From positions 186,001 through 250,000 of the forward strand of contig NZ_JAIVKK010000003.1 of assembly GCF_020524005.1 (NCBI RefSeq): DNA of 64,000 nucleotides, read 5' to 3'. Below the pieces are notes generated by a model that ran no database searches, was not told the DNA's origin, and saw only the letters and a program-made list of their open reading frames with translations. This document shows, piece after piece, positions 9,448 to 19,062 of the stretch; the first letter of the stretch is position 1; every line of letters begins with the position of its first letter. The DNA is from Microbulbifer aggregans (lineage in GTDB: Bacteria; Pseudomonadota; Gammaproteobacteria; Pseudomonadales; Cellvibrionaceae). The position numbers were made by a program, and so were the translations under genes.

Positions 9448-10383
9448 CTACTTAACCAACCGGCGGGGGGCGACCCGCCCGTCATCAGTAATTTCTCCAA
9501 CGCCCAGAAATTCACCACTTTCCAGGAAGAGGCGCACCATATCACCTTCATCGCCCAAGCGATAGACCTGCAGATCCATAACGGGCTGCCCCTGACGCAG
9601 ATAGTAACCGGTGTCATCATTGAGGATCATTTTCGGCAACCCGGACGCCGGAGAGTCCATTGGCAGCAGGTGGTGATCCAGCACTTCCGCCCGGTCTTCG
9701 CCGCGTTCTTCGGTCAATTCTTCCAGGGTAATGGCGTCCGCTTCCTCGTAGGGGCCAGCGGCACTACGGTGCAATTTTTCCACAAAGGCGCCGACACCCA
9801 GCGCTTTACCGAGATCTTCGGCAAGACTGCGCACATAGGTGCCTTTGGAACAATGCACTTCAATTTCTGCACGCGGGTTGGTGCCCGGTACAAAATTAAG
9901 GAGTTCGTAAGAATAGATTTCCACTTTCCGCGGCTCACGCTCTACTTCAATACCCTGGCGAGCCAACTTATACAGAGGCTGACCTTTGTGCTTGAGTGCC
10001 GAATACATGGAAGGCACCTGGCTGATGGTGCCACGAAATGCCGCCATGGCGTCACGCACTTGCTGCTCAGTAATGCCGGAAGCATCGCTGGTGGCGATGA
10101 CATTGCCGTCCGCATCACCGCTCTCGGTGGTCATACCCAGGCAGAACGTACTGCGATAGCGCTTGTCGGCATCCAGCAGGTATTGGGAAAACTTTGTCGC
10201 CTCGCCGAAACAGATCGGCAACACGCCGGTAGCCAGCGGATCCAGCGCACCCGTGTGACCAGCGCGATTGGCGAAAAAGAGGCGTTTGGCTTTTTGCAGG
10301 GCATCATTGGCAGAGATCCCGGTGGGCTTGTTCAGCAACAGCACACCATCGACCTGCCGGCCCCATTTTGGTCTGCGGCCCAT
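9448..10383 (-). CDS. truB: tRNA pseudouridine(55) synthase TruB
   Basis: Isomerises U55 in the T-loop of most tRNAs. 311 residues. The N-terminal motif GVLLLNKPTGISANDAL is followed by the catalytic-site motif AGHTGALDPLATGVLPICFGEATK near residues 40-63; the aspartate of GALDPLA is the nucleophile. SKGTYVRSLAEDLG near residue 175 is also diagnostic, and the C-terminus resembles the PUA-like domain. The start codon overlaps the rbfA stop by one base (TGATG), which indicates translational coupling. Confidence 0.97.
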   Translation of the reverse strand: MGRRPKWGRQVDGVLLLNKPTGISANDALQKAKRLFFANRAGHTGALDPLATGVLPICFGEATKFSQYLLDADKRYRSTFCLGMTTESGDADGNVIATSDASGITEQQVRDAMAAFRGTISQVPSMYSALKHKGQPLYKLARQGIEVEREPRKVEIYSYELLNFVPGTNPRAEIEVHCSKGTYVRSLAEDLGKALGVGAFVEKLHRSAAGPYEEADAITLEELTEERGEDRAEVLDHHLLPMDSPASGLPKMILNDDTGYYLRQGQPVMDLQVYRLGDEGDMVRLFLESGEFLGVGEITDDGRVAPRRLVK

Positions 10384-10790
10384 CAGTCGTCTTTGTCTTC
10401 GCTTTGGTCGTCGCTGTCGTGGGATTTGCTTTGATCCGCTTTTACTGCCTTGTCGATCAGCGCCGAGAGGTGCTGGCCGCGCACGGAAGTTTCGTCATAG
10501 CGGAACTGCAGTCGGGGAATGGTGCGGATCTGGATTTCCTTGGCGAGCTGGGTACGCAGGAAACCTGCGGCCTTGTTCAGCGCAGCCATGGAAATATCGA
10601 TCTTGCTGCGATCATCTTCGCCAACCAGGGTGACGAAAACCTTGGCAACCGTCAGGTCCCGGCTCACTTCCACATCATTGACGTTGACCATGCCAACACG
10701 CGGATCGCGGACTTCGTGCTGGATCAACCGAGCCAGCTCACGACGCATGGCGTCGGCTACCCGGTCTGCACGGTGGAATTCTTTGGCCAT
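10383..10790 (-). CDS. rbfA: 30S ribosome-binding factor A
   Basis: A late 30S maturation factor, 135 residues. It has the single KH-like fold typical of RbfA: FHRADRVADAMRRELARLIQHEVRDPRVGMVNVNDVEVSRDL at the N-terminus, given here for recognition only as RDPRVGMV and VEVSRDL blocks. The C-terminal tail is rich in Asp, Lys and Ser (DQSKSHDSDDQSEDKDD), as in many relatives. It lies between infB and truB and its stop overlaps the truB start. Confidence 0.96.
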   Translation of the reverse strand: MAKEFHRADRVADAMRRELARLIQHEVRDPRVGMVNVNDVEVSRDLTVAKVFVTLVGEDDRSKIDISMAALNKAAGFLRTQLAKEIQIRTIPRLQFRYDETSVRGQHLSALIDKAVKADQSKSHDSDDQSEDKDD

Positions 10791-10814
10791 TGTTTACCTA
10801 TTGATAATGGCGGT

Positions 10815-10878
10815 TCGCCTGCGAGCAGACTCCTACGACGTACTCTGACGTACTCTGTAGGAGTCTGCTTGCAGGCGA
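10815..10878. repeat. REP palindrome, family A variant (between infB and rbfA)
   Basis: Arms at 10815-10836 and 10857-10878 differ from the consensus by a few bases (AGCAGACTCC, GGAGTCTGC). The two changes are largely compensatory, so the hairpin is kept. The 20-base centre contains the short direct repeat GACGTACTCT. A half unit of the second repeat family (CCCCGGCCTACGCCGGGGTGAC) follows at 10886-10907. Confidence 0.88.
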
Positions 10879-10912
10879 ACTGGCCCCCGGCCTACGCCGG
10901 GGTGACTTAGGA

Positions 10913-13717
10913 TTAAAGCTCGCGAGCTACCTTGACGATATCGTAGACCTCAATCTGGTCTCCCGGCTTGACGTCATTGTAGTCTTTAACGCCGATACCA
11001 CACTCCATACCGTTGCGGACTTCCTGCACGTCGTCTTTGAAGCGACGCAGGGATTCCAGCTCGCCCTGATAGATCACGACGTTGTCGCGCAGTACACGGA
11101 TCGGTTTGTTGCGGTACACGGTACCTTCGATGACCATACAGCCCGCGATCGCGCCGAACTTCGGAGAGCGGAACACATCGCGCACCTGGGCAATACCCAC
11201 GATTTCTTCGCGAACTTCCGGATCCAGCATGCCGGACAGAGCCTGCTTCACTTCGTCCAGCAGGTTGTAGATCACGCTGTAGTAACGGATCTCTACGCTT
11301 TCGGTCTCTGCGAGCTTGCGTGCAGCCACGTCGGCACGGGTATTGAAGCCGATGATGATCGCACCGGAAGTCAGCGCCAGGTTCACATCGTTTTCTGCGA
11401 TACCGCCAACACCGCTGGACACTACATTTACAGAAACTTCTTCGTTGCCGATATCCGCCAGCGAAGCGAGGATTGCCTCGAGAGAACCGCGCACGTCGGC
11501 TTTGACCACGACGGGCAGTACTTTCTTCTCGCCGGCTTCCATGTTGGCAAACATGTTTTCCAGCTTGGCCGCCTGCTGGCGCTGCATACGCTCAGTACGC
11601 TCTTTGTTTGCACGCTGCTCTGCAACTTCGCGCGCCTTGCGCTCGTCCGCAACAACCAGGAACTCGTCACCAGCATTCGGTGTGGAATCCAGGCCGAGCA
11701 GCTCCACCGGAGTGGACGGGCCAGCTTCCTTCACGGATTTGCCCAGTTCGTTGGTCATCGCACGCACACGGCCGTAACTCTGGCCTGCCAGCACGATATC
11801 ACCGCGCTTGAGCTCACCACTCTGGACCAGCAGCGTGGCAACCACACCGCGGCCTTTTTCAAGGCGGGCTTCGATCACGACTCCACTTGCCGGTACGCCG
11901 ACTTTCGCTTTCAGCTCCAGCATTTCAGACTGCAGGGAAACGGCTTCCAGCAGGTCGTCGATGCCCTGACCGGTGTGTGCAGAAACCTCGATAAACTGGG
12001 TATCACCGCCCCAGTCTTCCGGGATCACATCTTTTGCGGCCAGTTCGTTTTTAACACGATCCGGATCAGCCGCTTCTTTATCGCATTTGTTTATGGCCAC
12101 AACCAGCGGGACTCCCGCTGCTTTGGCGTGGGCAACCGCTTCTTCAGTCTGCGGCATCACGCCATCATCAGCCGCCACAACCAGAATAACGACGTCGGTA
12201 GCCTGCGCGCCACGAGCACGCATAGCGGTAAACGCCGCGTGTCCAGGGGTATCCAGGAAGGCAATTTCGCCCTGGCTGGTTTTAACGCGGTAAGCACCGA
12301 TGTGCTGGGTAATACCACCAGCTTCACCGGAAGCCACTTTGGTCTTACGGATGTAATCCAGCAGGGAGGTTTTACCGTGGTCAACGTGACCCATTACGGT
12401 TACTACCGGTGCACGGGATACCTCTTCGCCTTCGATATCCTGAGACTGCGCGACCAGTTTTTCTTCCAGCTCATTTTCAGAGCGCATTACCACTTTGTGG
12501 CCGAGCTCTTCAACGATCAGGGATGCAGTTTCGCGATCCAGGCTCTGGTTGATGGTAACCATTTCGCCCATTTTCATCAGGCGTTTGATCAGTTCGCCGG
12601 CCTTGATATTCAACTGCTTGGCAAGATCGCCGACGGTGATCGTCTCGCCCAGTTGCACTTCGTACACTTGCTTTCCTGTCGGCCGTTTAAAGCCGTGTGT
12701 GTTCTTGACCTTCACGGCCGCACGGGACAGCGAACGGGTGCTGCGCTTCTCGTCCTCATCGGAATCAAATGCTTCGAGCGCGGCATCGTAGAGTGAGGTC
12801 TTACTGGATTTCTTCGGACCGTTCTTACCGCGACGACTGCGACGCTTGCGCGGTTCATCGTCGTCACGTTCGGTCACTACGGCCTCTTCATGCTTGCGGC
12901 GCAGGGCGGTCGCAGGCTTGTCGGCCTCAGTAGTGGCTTTCTGCTTGGCAACTTCTGCCTGCTTTTTCTTTTCTTCTTCAACGCGCGCACGCTCAGCTTC
13001 TACGCGGGCTTTCTTTTCTTCCAGCTCGGCCGCTTCGCGCTCGTCTTCTTTCTTACGGCGCTCAATAGCGGCGAGGCGCATCGCTTCGATATCGTCAACA
13101 TAGCTGGAACGAATGGGGGCAGGCTCAGGCTTGGCCTTCTCCTGAACTTTCTCAGGCTCCGGCTTGGCGACTTTCTTCGCCTCTTCCTCAGCTTTAACCG
13201 CGGCTTCTGCCTCAGCTTTTGCCTTGGCTTCCGCGTCAGCTTTTGCTTTGGCTTCAGCTTCAGCACGTGCCTTGGCTTCAGCTTCCGCAGCCTGTTGCTC
13301 TGCCTGGGCGCGCTCAGCTGCGGCCTTTTCTGCCGCGGCAAGCTCTTCTTCAGCCTGCTTCAGGGCGGTGGTGTCCGGCTCAGCCTGTTCGGCCTGTTCG
13401 GCCTCTTCGGCACGCTTGACGTAAGTGCGCTTCTTACGCACTTCCACATTCACGGTCTTACGGCCGGTGCCTGAACCGGTTTTCAACGTGGTTGTGGTTT
13501 TACGCTTGAGGGTAATCTTGCGGGGAGCGGCGCTCTCCTCATCCTTGTCGCTGCCGTGGCTGCTTTTCAGGAAGTTGAGCAAGACCTGCTTTTCTTCTGC
13601 GGACACTTTTGCATCTGCGGAAGTGTGGGGCAAACCCGCCTCCTGCATCTGCTTGAGCAGACGCTCTTCGGTGGCACCAACCGATTTGGCGAGTTCGCTA
13701 ACTGTTACTTCGGCCAT
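10913..13717 (-). CDS. infB: Translation initiation factor IF-2
   Basis: The GTPase that delivers initiator tRNA to the 30S subunit. 934 residues. The N-terminal helical IF2 domain ([24 protein letters not shown] in pieces) is followed by a very biased Ala/Glu/Lys linker at about residues 110-270, with AEAKAKA-type heptads, and by a second N-domain ([19 protein letters not shown]). The G domain starts at about residue 440 with GHVDHGKTS, then DTPGHAAF and NKCDK, and beta-barrel domains II-IV reach the C-terminus. AGGAGAG precedes the ATG at a good distance. The long charged linker produces low-complexity DNA at about 13.0-13.4 kb. This is the usual arrangement for the family and not an inserted element. 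Confidence 0.98.
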   Translation of the reverse strand: MAEVTVSELAKSVGATEERLLKQMQEAGLPHTSADAKVSAEEKQVLLNFLKSSHGSDKDEESAAPRKITLKRKTTTTLKTGSGTGRKTVNVEVRKKRTYVKRAEEAEQAEQAEPDTTALKQAEEELAAAEKAAAERAQAEQQAAEAEAKARAEAEAKAKADAEAKAKAEAEAAVKAEEEAKKVAKPEPEKVQEKAKPEPAPIRSSYVDDIEAMRLAAIERRKKEDEREAAELEEKKARVEAERARVEEEKKKQAEVAKQKATTEADKPATALRRKHEEAVVTERDDDEPRKRRSRRGKNGPKKSSKTSLYDAALEAFDSDEDEKRSTRSLSRAAVKVKNTHGFKRPTGKQVYEVQLGETITVGDLAKQLNIKAGELIKRLMKMGEMVTINQSLDRETASLIVEELGHKVVMRSENELEEKLVAQSQDIEGEEVSRAPVVTVMGHVDHGKTSLLDYIRKTKVASGEAGGITQHIGAYRVKTSQGEIAFLDTPGHAAFTAMRARGAQATDVVILVVAADDGVMPQTEEAVAHAKAAGVPLVVAINKCDKEAADPDRVKNELAAKDVIPEDWGGDTQFIEVSAHTGQGIDDLLEAVSLQSEMLELKAKVGVPASGVVIEARLEKGRGVVATLLVQSGELKRGDIVLAGQSYGRVRAMTNELGKSVKEAGPSTPVELLGLDSTPNAGDEFLVVADERKAREVAEQRANKERTERMQRQQAAKLENMFANMEAGEKKVLPVVVKADVRGSLEAILASLADIGNEEVSVNVVSSGVGGIAENDVNLALTSGAIIIGFNTRADVAARKLAETESVEIRYYSVIYNLLDEVKQALSGMLDPEVREEIVGIAQVRDVFRSPKFGAIAGCMVIEGTVYRNKPIRVLRDNVVIYQGELESLRRFKDDVQEVRNGMECGIGVKDYNDVKPGDQIEVYDIVKVAREL

Positions 13718-13866
13718 TCTCTCTCCTAAAAAGTCGCTTAGTAGCGGAGCAGCATCAGTTCATTTTGCTGCTCCGCCCTTCACCTGCACGGCAGGTAATT
13801 CGTGGCGCACCAAAGTATTTTGGTGCATTCGATGCCGGACTCTTGCCCGGCACCAGGGCGTCCCGC
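13718..13866. other. nusA-infB gap with hairpins
   Basis: 149 bases. GCACCAAA pairs with TTTGGTGC (13807-13814 with 13819-13826), and TGCCGG...CCGGCA forms a second stem close by. Neither has a T run on the coding strand, so they look like mRNA processing or pausing structures and not terminators. Confidence 0.4.
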
Positions 13867-15363
13867 TTACTGGTCACTGTCGTCGGCGAACCAGGGCTCG
13901 CGAGCTTTCATGATCAGTGCGGCTGCACGCTCTTCGTTCATTCCTTCAATATCCAGCAGGTCGTCAACTGCCTGCTCAGCCAGATCTTCCATGGTGGCTA
14001 CACCACGGCTGGCCAGCTGGAATGCGAGCTGACGCTCCATGCCTTCCATATTCAGCAGGTCTTCCGCCGGCTCAGTTGCATCCAGCTCTTCTTCAGACGC
14101 CAGTGCCTGGGTCAGCAGTGCGTCCTTCGCACGGGCACGCAGTTCTTCGGCGATATCTTCGTCGAAGCCTTCAATTGCCAGCATTTCCTCGATGGGCACA
14201 TAGGCCACTTCCTCGAGGGTGGTGAAACCTTCTTCAACCAGCACACCCGCAACATCTTCATCGATGTCGAGACGCTCCATGAAGGTTTCCATGATGCCGC
14301 CGGACTCGGCTTCCTGCTTGGCCTGCCACTCGTCGATACTCATGACGTTGATCTGCCACTGGGTCAGCTCAGACGCCAGGCGTACATTCTGACCGCTGCG
14401 GCCAATGGCCATTGCCAGGTTTTCTTCCGCAACCGCTACATCCATAGAGCCGGCATCTTCATCCACCACAATGGACTCGATCTCCGCTGGCGCCATGGCA
14501 TTGATTACGAATTGCGCAGGATTGTCATCCCACAGCACGATGTCGACACGCTCACCAGACAGCTCGTTAGAAACGGCCTGAACTCGTGCACCGCGCATAC
14601 CAACACAGGCACCAACCGGGTCGATACGACCGTCGTTGGTGGTTACCGCGATCTTGGCGCGCAGGCCCGGATCGCGCGCTGCGCCGCGAATCTCGATCAC
14701 CTGCTCGGAAATTTCCGGCACTTCGATGCGGAACAACTCAATCAGCATTTCCGGGCAGGAGCGACTCAGCATCAATTGCGGGCCGCGAGCTTCCGGCTGG
14801 ATTTCCAGCAGCACCGCACGCACGCGATCACCGAGACGGAAAATTTCGCGGCCGACCAGCTGATCCCTCGGCAAACGCGCTTCGGCGTTGTTGCCCAGGT
14901 CTACAGCGATGAAGTCGCGGGTCACCTTCTTGACGGTACCGCTGACCAGCTCACCAACGCGGTCGCGATATTCATCGACGATCTTGGCGCGCTCAGCTTC
15001 ACGAACCTTCTGCACGATCACCTGCTTGGCGGTCTGCGCAGCGATACGTCCGAACTCAACGTTTTCTACCTGCTCACGGAAAACATCGCCAGCCTTGAGC
15101 TCCGGGTCCTTTTCATGGGCTTCTTCAAGCGTGAACTGGGTACCCAGTTCTGCGAGCGTCTCGTCGTCCACGACTTCCCAGCTGCGGAAGGTTTCGTAAT
15201 CGCCGCTTCTGCGGTCAATGATCACCTCAACCGTGGAATCCTCGTCGTAGCGTTTCTTGGTGGCCGTTGCCAGGGCCGCCTCGATTGCCTGGAAAATAAT
15301 TTCCCGGTCGACGCCTTTCTCGTTGGAAACCGCTTCGGCTACCAGCAAGATTTCTTTGTTCAT
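13867..15363 (-). CDS. nusA: Transcription termination/antitermination factor NusA
   Basis: An RNA polymerase-associated elongation factor, 498 residues, close to the E. coli length. The order is: N-terminal RNAP-binding domain ([18 protein letters not shown] start); S1 domain near residues 135-200 ([19 protein letters not shown]); KH1 and KH2 near 230-345 ([14 protein letters not shown] and [13 protein letters not shown]); and two C-terminal acidic helix-hairpin repeats typical of gammaproteobacterial NusA. It lies between rimP and infB, as expected. Confidence 0.98.
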   Translation of the reverse strand: MNKEILLVAEAVSNEKGVDREIIFQAIEAALATATKKRYDEDSTVEVIIDRRSGDYETFRSWEVVDDETLAELGTQFTLEEAHEKDPELKAGDVFREQVENVEFGRIAAQTAKQVIVQKVREAERAKIVDEYRDRVGELVSGTVKKVTRDFIAVDLGNNAEARLPRDQLVGREIFRLGDRVRAVLLEIQPEARGPQLMLSRSCPEMLIELFRIEVPEISEQVIEIRGAARDPGLRAKIAVTTNDGRIDPVGACVGMRGARVQAVSNELSGERVDIVLWDDNPAQFVINAMAPAEIESIVVDEDAGSMDVAVAEENLAMAIGRSGQNVRLASELTQWQINVMSIDEWQAKQEAESGGIMETFMERLDIDEDVAGVLVEEGFTTLEEVAYVPIEEMLAIEGFDEDIAEELRARAKDALLTQALASEEELDATEPAEDLLNMEGMERQLAFQLASRGVATMEDLAEQAVDDLLDIEGMNEERAAALIMKAREPWFADDSDQ

Positions 15364-15497
15364 GCAGCTGCCTCTTCAAAACGCTACGTGCTGTTTACTC
15401 AGTGTTTCAGTGAACTTCCGGATACCGCTGCCGGAAAGCCCTGCAACACTGCCTCTACTAAAACTCAGCCTGACTACACCGGGTTTCACCCCAGATA

Positions 15498-15962
15498 TCA
15501 GTCTTCAAACTGGGGAATGATGTTCGCCTTTTCAATACTGTCGATAGGCAACAGATACTCATTCTCGCTGTCTATACGCAGTACCACTTCATCGCCCTCG
15601 ACGCCGGCAATCAGGCCTCGCCATTTACGCTGGCCATCGAGCGGCATGCGCAGACGCAATTCCACCTGGGCGCCAGTAAAACGACGATAGTGATCCAGCT
15701 TATACAACGGCCGGTCCATACCCGGCGAAGAAACTTCCAGGGTGTACTTACTGCTGATGGGGTCTTCGACATCCATCACTGCACTGACCTGACGACTGAC
15801 TTTCTCACAGTCTTCAACACTGATGCCTCGCTCGGCATCAATAAAGATGCGCAGCATGGCATTGCGGCCATGGGTCTGGTATTCGATACCCCAAAGCTCG
15901 CAGTCCAGTGATTCAACCACCGGAGCCAGCAGCTCTTCCAGTATTTCGCGTTTGCTTGCCAT
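15498..15962 (-). CDS. rimP: Ribosome maturation factor RimP
   Basis: A 30S assembly factor, 154 residues from the chosen start. Typical blocks are REILEELLAPVVESLDCELWGIEY at the N-terminus, VEDCEKVSRQVSAVMDVEDP in the middle, and YTLEVSSPGMDRPL, the family's most conserved stretch, near residue 85. I chose the ATG at 15962 (MASKREIL) because relatives start there. An in-frame ATG at 15986 adds eight residues, and neither start has a strong Shine-Dalgarno sequence. It is the first protein gene after the initiator tRNAs. Confidence 0.93.
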   Translation of the reverse strand: MASKREILEELLAPVVESLDCELWGIEYQTHGRNAMLRIFIDAERGISVEDCEKVSRQVSAVMDVEDPISSKYTLEVSSPGMDRPLYKLDHYRRFTGAQVELRLRMPLDGQRKWRGLIAGVEGDEVVLRIDSENEYLLPIDSIEKANIIPQFED

Positions 15963-16146
15963 ATAACCACTTTGGCCCTCGGGCATTGCCGTTTTGTTAC
16001 CCGGCGTTGCACTGGAGCAGATTCACTGGCGCACTTTAAAAACAAAAAATGGGCAGCGAAGCTAGCCCCACGGTCCGAATGAGAAACCGCGGCGCCGACT
16101 CCCGGCCCATTCGGATGGCAACCCCGGAAACCGGCTTGCCGCAGAT

Positions 16147-16172
16147 ACGAAAAAGCCCCTAACAGGGGCTTC
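16147..16172 (-). terminator. Terminator between the tRNA genes and rimP
   Basis: An eight-pair stem AAGCCCCT/AGGGGCTT (16153-16160 with 16164-16171) with a three-base loop runs straight into T residues on the minus strand. It lies about 40 bases after the second tRNA. It probably attenuates transcription between abundant tRNA and the less expressed rimP-nusA-infB mRNA. Confidence 0.85.
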
Positions 16173-16212
16173 AACTGCGTGAAGATGACCAGCCGGTCAC
16201 CTTCACAGAATT

Positions 16213-16289
<77 letters not shown>

Positions 16290-16342
16290 ACAACATCCTG
16301 GGGTTCAACATCCACTCACACCCGAGAGTATAAATGGAAATT

Positions 16343-16419
<77 letters not shown>

Positions 16420-16430
16420 CCAACAAACCC

Positions 16431-16462
16431 AGAGACCGAACCTGGTAAGACTTTCGGTCTCT
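16431..16462 (-). other. Leader hairpin between promoter and tRNA-fMet
   Basis: Perfect ten-base arms AGAGACCGAA/TTCGGTCTCT (16431-16440 with 16453-16462) lie in the transcribed leader, 12 bases from the tRNA 5' end. There is no T run, so it is not a terminator. It may guide RNase processing of the primary transcript. Confidence 0.6.
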
Positions 16463-16498
16463 TGCAGTGGGTTGCCCCGACTGCTCAAGAGGCTGCGC

Positions 16499-16527
16499 AT
16501 TCTAGGGGGGAGGCCTTGGCGAGTCAA
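16499..16527 (-). promoter_or_regulatory. Strong sigma70 promoter of the tRNA-fMet-rimP operon
   Basis: On the minus strand there is TTGACT (16522-16527), a 17-base spacer, TAGAAT (16499-16504) and a G+C-rich discriminator (GCGCAGCC). This is the pattern of stringently controlled stable-RNA promoters. The predicted start is about 70 bases upstream of the first tRNA. Confidence 0.85.
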
Positions 16528-16679
16528 GCCACTTTTGGCATAAATTATCACAAAGGCAGCCCCTGCCCCTGTGAAGCCCCCACGGTCCCTGGCAACGCTT
16601 CTTATTATAAGAACGCGGGGCGCTAATGCGCGGGGCTAATTCGCGTCATTTAAACAGTACAAAGATGCACTCCTGCGAT

Positions 16680-16694
16680 TGATAGCAATTCTCA
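16680..16694 (+). promoter_or_regulatory. Probable Fur box upstream of the TonB receptor
   Basis: TGATAGCAATTCTCA matches the 7-1-7 Fur consensus TGATAATnATTATCA at 11 of 14 positions. TTGATA at 16679-16684 overlaps it as a possible -35 element. It lies about 140 bases before the receptor start, which would make the receptor and probably the PepSY gene iron-repressed. Confidence 0.6.
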
Positions 16695-16834
16695 TTTTGT
16701 TTAACATCACGCCCCAGAATTAAGGCAGTCCACCAAAACCGACGCATCATCCATCAGCGTCCATACCGGCCCGATCTGCCTGCAAGTAACTTCCCTTAAA
16801 TAAGACAAACTACCTTTTCGAGGAGCCTCGCTGT

Positions 16835-18946
16835 ATGCGCTGCCTGAAAACTTCACTCGCCCTGGCCATCGCGGCCGCCAGCACCGCTGCCATCGCCGAT
16901 ACCGGCACCACTAAAGACCAGCGGATTCAAGAAGAAGTCGTGGTAACAGCCAGCCGCACCGAAAAGCCCCTGAGCGCAATCCCCAATACCGTCACCCTGA
17001 TCGATAAAGAAGCGCTGACCCAACAGTTGAGTGCGACCAGCGACCTGTCCACCATACTCGGCAACTTGATCCCGAGCTTCGCACCCAGCCGCCAGAAGAT
17101 GACCAGCTCCGGCGAGAGCCTGCGCGGCCGCAAGCCGCTGTACCTGATCGACGGCGTGCCGCAGTCCAACCCGCTGCGCGACGGTGGACGCGATGGCCAC
17201 ACCATTGACCCGCTGGTCCTGGAGCGCGTAGAAGTCATTCACGGTGCCAACGCAATCCACGGTATGGGCGCATCCGGCGGTATCATCAATCTGGTCACCC
17301 GCACCCCGAGTGACGAATTCCAGCAGAGCGTGCGCGTTGAATCCGCCCTGCAGACTGAAGAGGTTGGCGATACCCTCGGCTATAACGGCAGCTACAGCGT
17401 TTCCGGAAAAGTAAACGACGTAGATGTACTGGCCAGCCTGACCTACCGCAATACCGGTATCAGCTACGACGCCAACGGGGACATTGTCGGCTTCGACAAC
17501 ACCCAGGGCGACACCATGGATAGCGACACCGTTAACGCCTTCGTCAAAACCGGCTACAGCTGGGACGACCAGCGTGTTCAGCTGACCATCAACCACTTCA
17601 TGCTGGAAGGCAACAACAACTGGCTGAGTGTCCCGGGGATTATCGCTGAAGGAGTGCCAACCACCGCAGAAAGAGGTGACGTACCCGGTAAATCACCGTC
17701 AAATGAAGTCACCACGATCAATCTGCAGTACAGCAACGAAAATGTCTTCGGCCAGAAGCTCCGCGCACAGGTGTTCTCGCAGGACTTCGCCGGTACCTAT
17801 GGCGCTACCGACAGCGGCACCTTCCAGGACGAAGCCACCTATGGCCCGGGCCTGTTTGACCAGTCGCAGAACAACTCTGAAAAGCGCGGTCTGAAACTCA
17901 CCCTGATCAAGGATGACATTGCTGGCGCCCCGGTGAGTCTCACCTACGGTGTAGATCTTTTGGAAGATGAAACCTGGCAGCAGCTGATTCTCACTGAGCG
18001 TGCATGGGTGCCACCTACTCAGTACAAGAACATCGCTCCCTATGCACAGGCAGAGTTCACTGGTATTGACCGCATGACGATCACGGCCGGTGTACGCCAC
18101 GAAATTTCTGAATTACAGGTAGACGATTTCACTACCCTGGCATCTTACGGCAGCCAGTCAGTTAAAGGCGGCAATCCGGAGTTCAGCGAAACCCTCGGTA
18201 ACATCGGCGCCACCTATACGATCTCCGAAGGTCTGCGGGTATACGCGAACTATTCCGAAGGCTTTTCCATGCCCGACGTTGGCCGCGTGCTGCGCGGAAT
18301 CAACCAACCGGATCAGGACGTAGAAACTTTCCTCGATATGCAACCTATCCTGACTGAAAACCAGGAACTGGGGCTGGAGTTCAGCAGCGACCGCTTCGGT
18401 GCGCAGGTCGCGTATTACTCGTCAGACTCGAACTACGGTCAGCGCCTGGCGCTGGGCGACGACGGGATCTACAGCGTGGCTCGCGAAAAGACCGACGTCG
18501 ACGGCGTAGAATTGCGCGGCCAGTGGTTTGTCACTGAAACCGACACCCTGGAAGCCCGTTACGCCTACACCAAAGGCCGCTACGATGACGATGGCGATGG
18601 CAAGGTGGACACCGACCTGGACGGCCGCAATATTGCGCCAAACCGCTTCAACCTGAGCTGGGCCCGCAACTGGACCGATGCTTTCAGCACCCGCCTGCAG
18701 GCCAACTGGCTGCTGGATCGCGAGTTTGAAAATGCTGAAGGCGTGACTACACACGAGTTCGATGGCTACACCATCATCGATGCCAGTGCACAACTGAAGG
18801 CCCTGAGCGGAGAGTTCTCCCTGGGTATCCAGAACCTGACCAACGAAGACTACTTCACCTACTACTCCCAGACCGCAGGCAATAACGTCCGCAATTTCAA
18901 GGGCCTGGGCCGTAGCGTGAACCTTTCTTACTCGAAGGTTTTCTGA
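16835..18946 (+). CDS. TonB-dependent siderophore-type outer membrane receptor (703 aa)
   Basis: An outer-membrane iron-complex importer by inference. It has a signal peptide at residues 1-21 (ending ASTAAIA before DTGT), a TonB-box/plug start EEVVVTASRTEKPLSAIPNTVTLID near residue 33, and a plug core with LIDGVPQSNPLRDGG and LERVEVIHGANAIHGMGASGGIINLVT near residues 105-150. A 22-strand-type barrel ends in an aromatic residue (SYSKVF). AGGAG lies nine bases before the ATG. The length near 700 is typical of siderophore receptors, whereas the receptor at 933-3617 is about 900. The upstream Fur box and the PepSY protein downstream both support an iron role. The specific ligand cannot be told. 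Confidence 0.92.
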   Translation: MRCLKTSLALAIAAASTAAIADTGTTKDQRIQEEVVVTASRTEKPLSAIPNTVTLIDKEALTQQLSATSDLSTILGNLIPSFAPSRQKMTSSGESLRGRKPLYLIDGVPQSNPLRDGGRDGHTIDPLVLERVEVIHGANAIHGMGASGGIINLVTRTPSDEFQQSVRVESALQTEEVGDTLGYNGSYSVSGKVNDVDVLASLTYRNTGISYDANGDIVGFDNTQGDTMDSDTVNAFVKTGYSWDDQRVQLTINHFMLEGNNNWLSVPGIIAEGVPTTAERGDVPGKSPSNEVTTINLQYSNENVFGQKLRAQVFSQDFAGTYGATDSGTFQDEATYGPGLFDQSQNNSEKRGLKLTLIKDDIAGAPVSLTYGVDLLEDETWQQLILTERAWVPPTQYKNIAPYAQAEFTGIDRMTITAGVRHEISELQVDDFTTLASYGSQSVKGGNPEFSETLGNIGATYTISEGLRVYANYSEGFSMPDVGRVLRGINQPDQDVETFLDMQPILTENQELGLEFSSDRFGAQVAYYSSDSNYGQRLALGDDGIYSVAREKTDVDGVELRGQWFVTETDTLEARYAYTKGRYDDDGDGKVDTDLDGRNIAPNRFNLSWARNWTDAFSTRLQANWLLDREFENAEGVTTHEFDGYTIIDASAQLKALSGEFSLGIQNLTNEDYFTYYSQTAGNNVRNFKGLGRSVNLSYSKVF

Positions 18947-19018
18947 TTTCTGTTTCATCATGCCCAACGCAGGCCAGTATCCAGGCTGTATGATCGGTAT
19001 CCTATAGGACCATCAGCT

Positions 19019-19046
19019 CTGGATTCCGGCCTGCGCCGGAATGACG
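19019..19046. repeat. Family B palindromic repeat, single unit
   Basis: CTGGATTCCGG...CCGGAATGACG with internal dyad (TTCCGGC CTGC GCCGGAA), between the TonB receptor and the PepSY gene. It is the same family as at 9355 and 27131. Confidence 0.85.
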
Positions 19047-19062
19047 ACTTCACCGAATCATC

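Larger units (their letters stand above)
16420..16834. other. Divergent regulatory region, tRNA operon to TonB receptor
   Basis: 415 bases between divergent units. The left third holds the tRNA leader hairpin and promoter, and the right part holds a Fur-box-like palindrome upstream of the receptor gene. GC-rich DNA at about 16555-16640 between them has no feature I can name. Confidence 0.7.

Noticed and set aside
12950..13420. Low-complexity tandem repeat DNA as an inserted element
   Set aside because: It encodes the Ala/Glu/Lys-rich linker normal for gammaproteobacterial IF-2.
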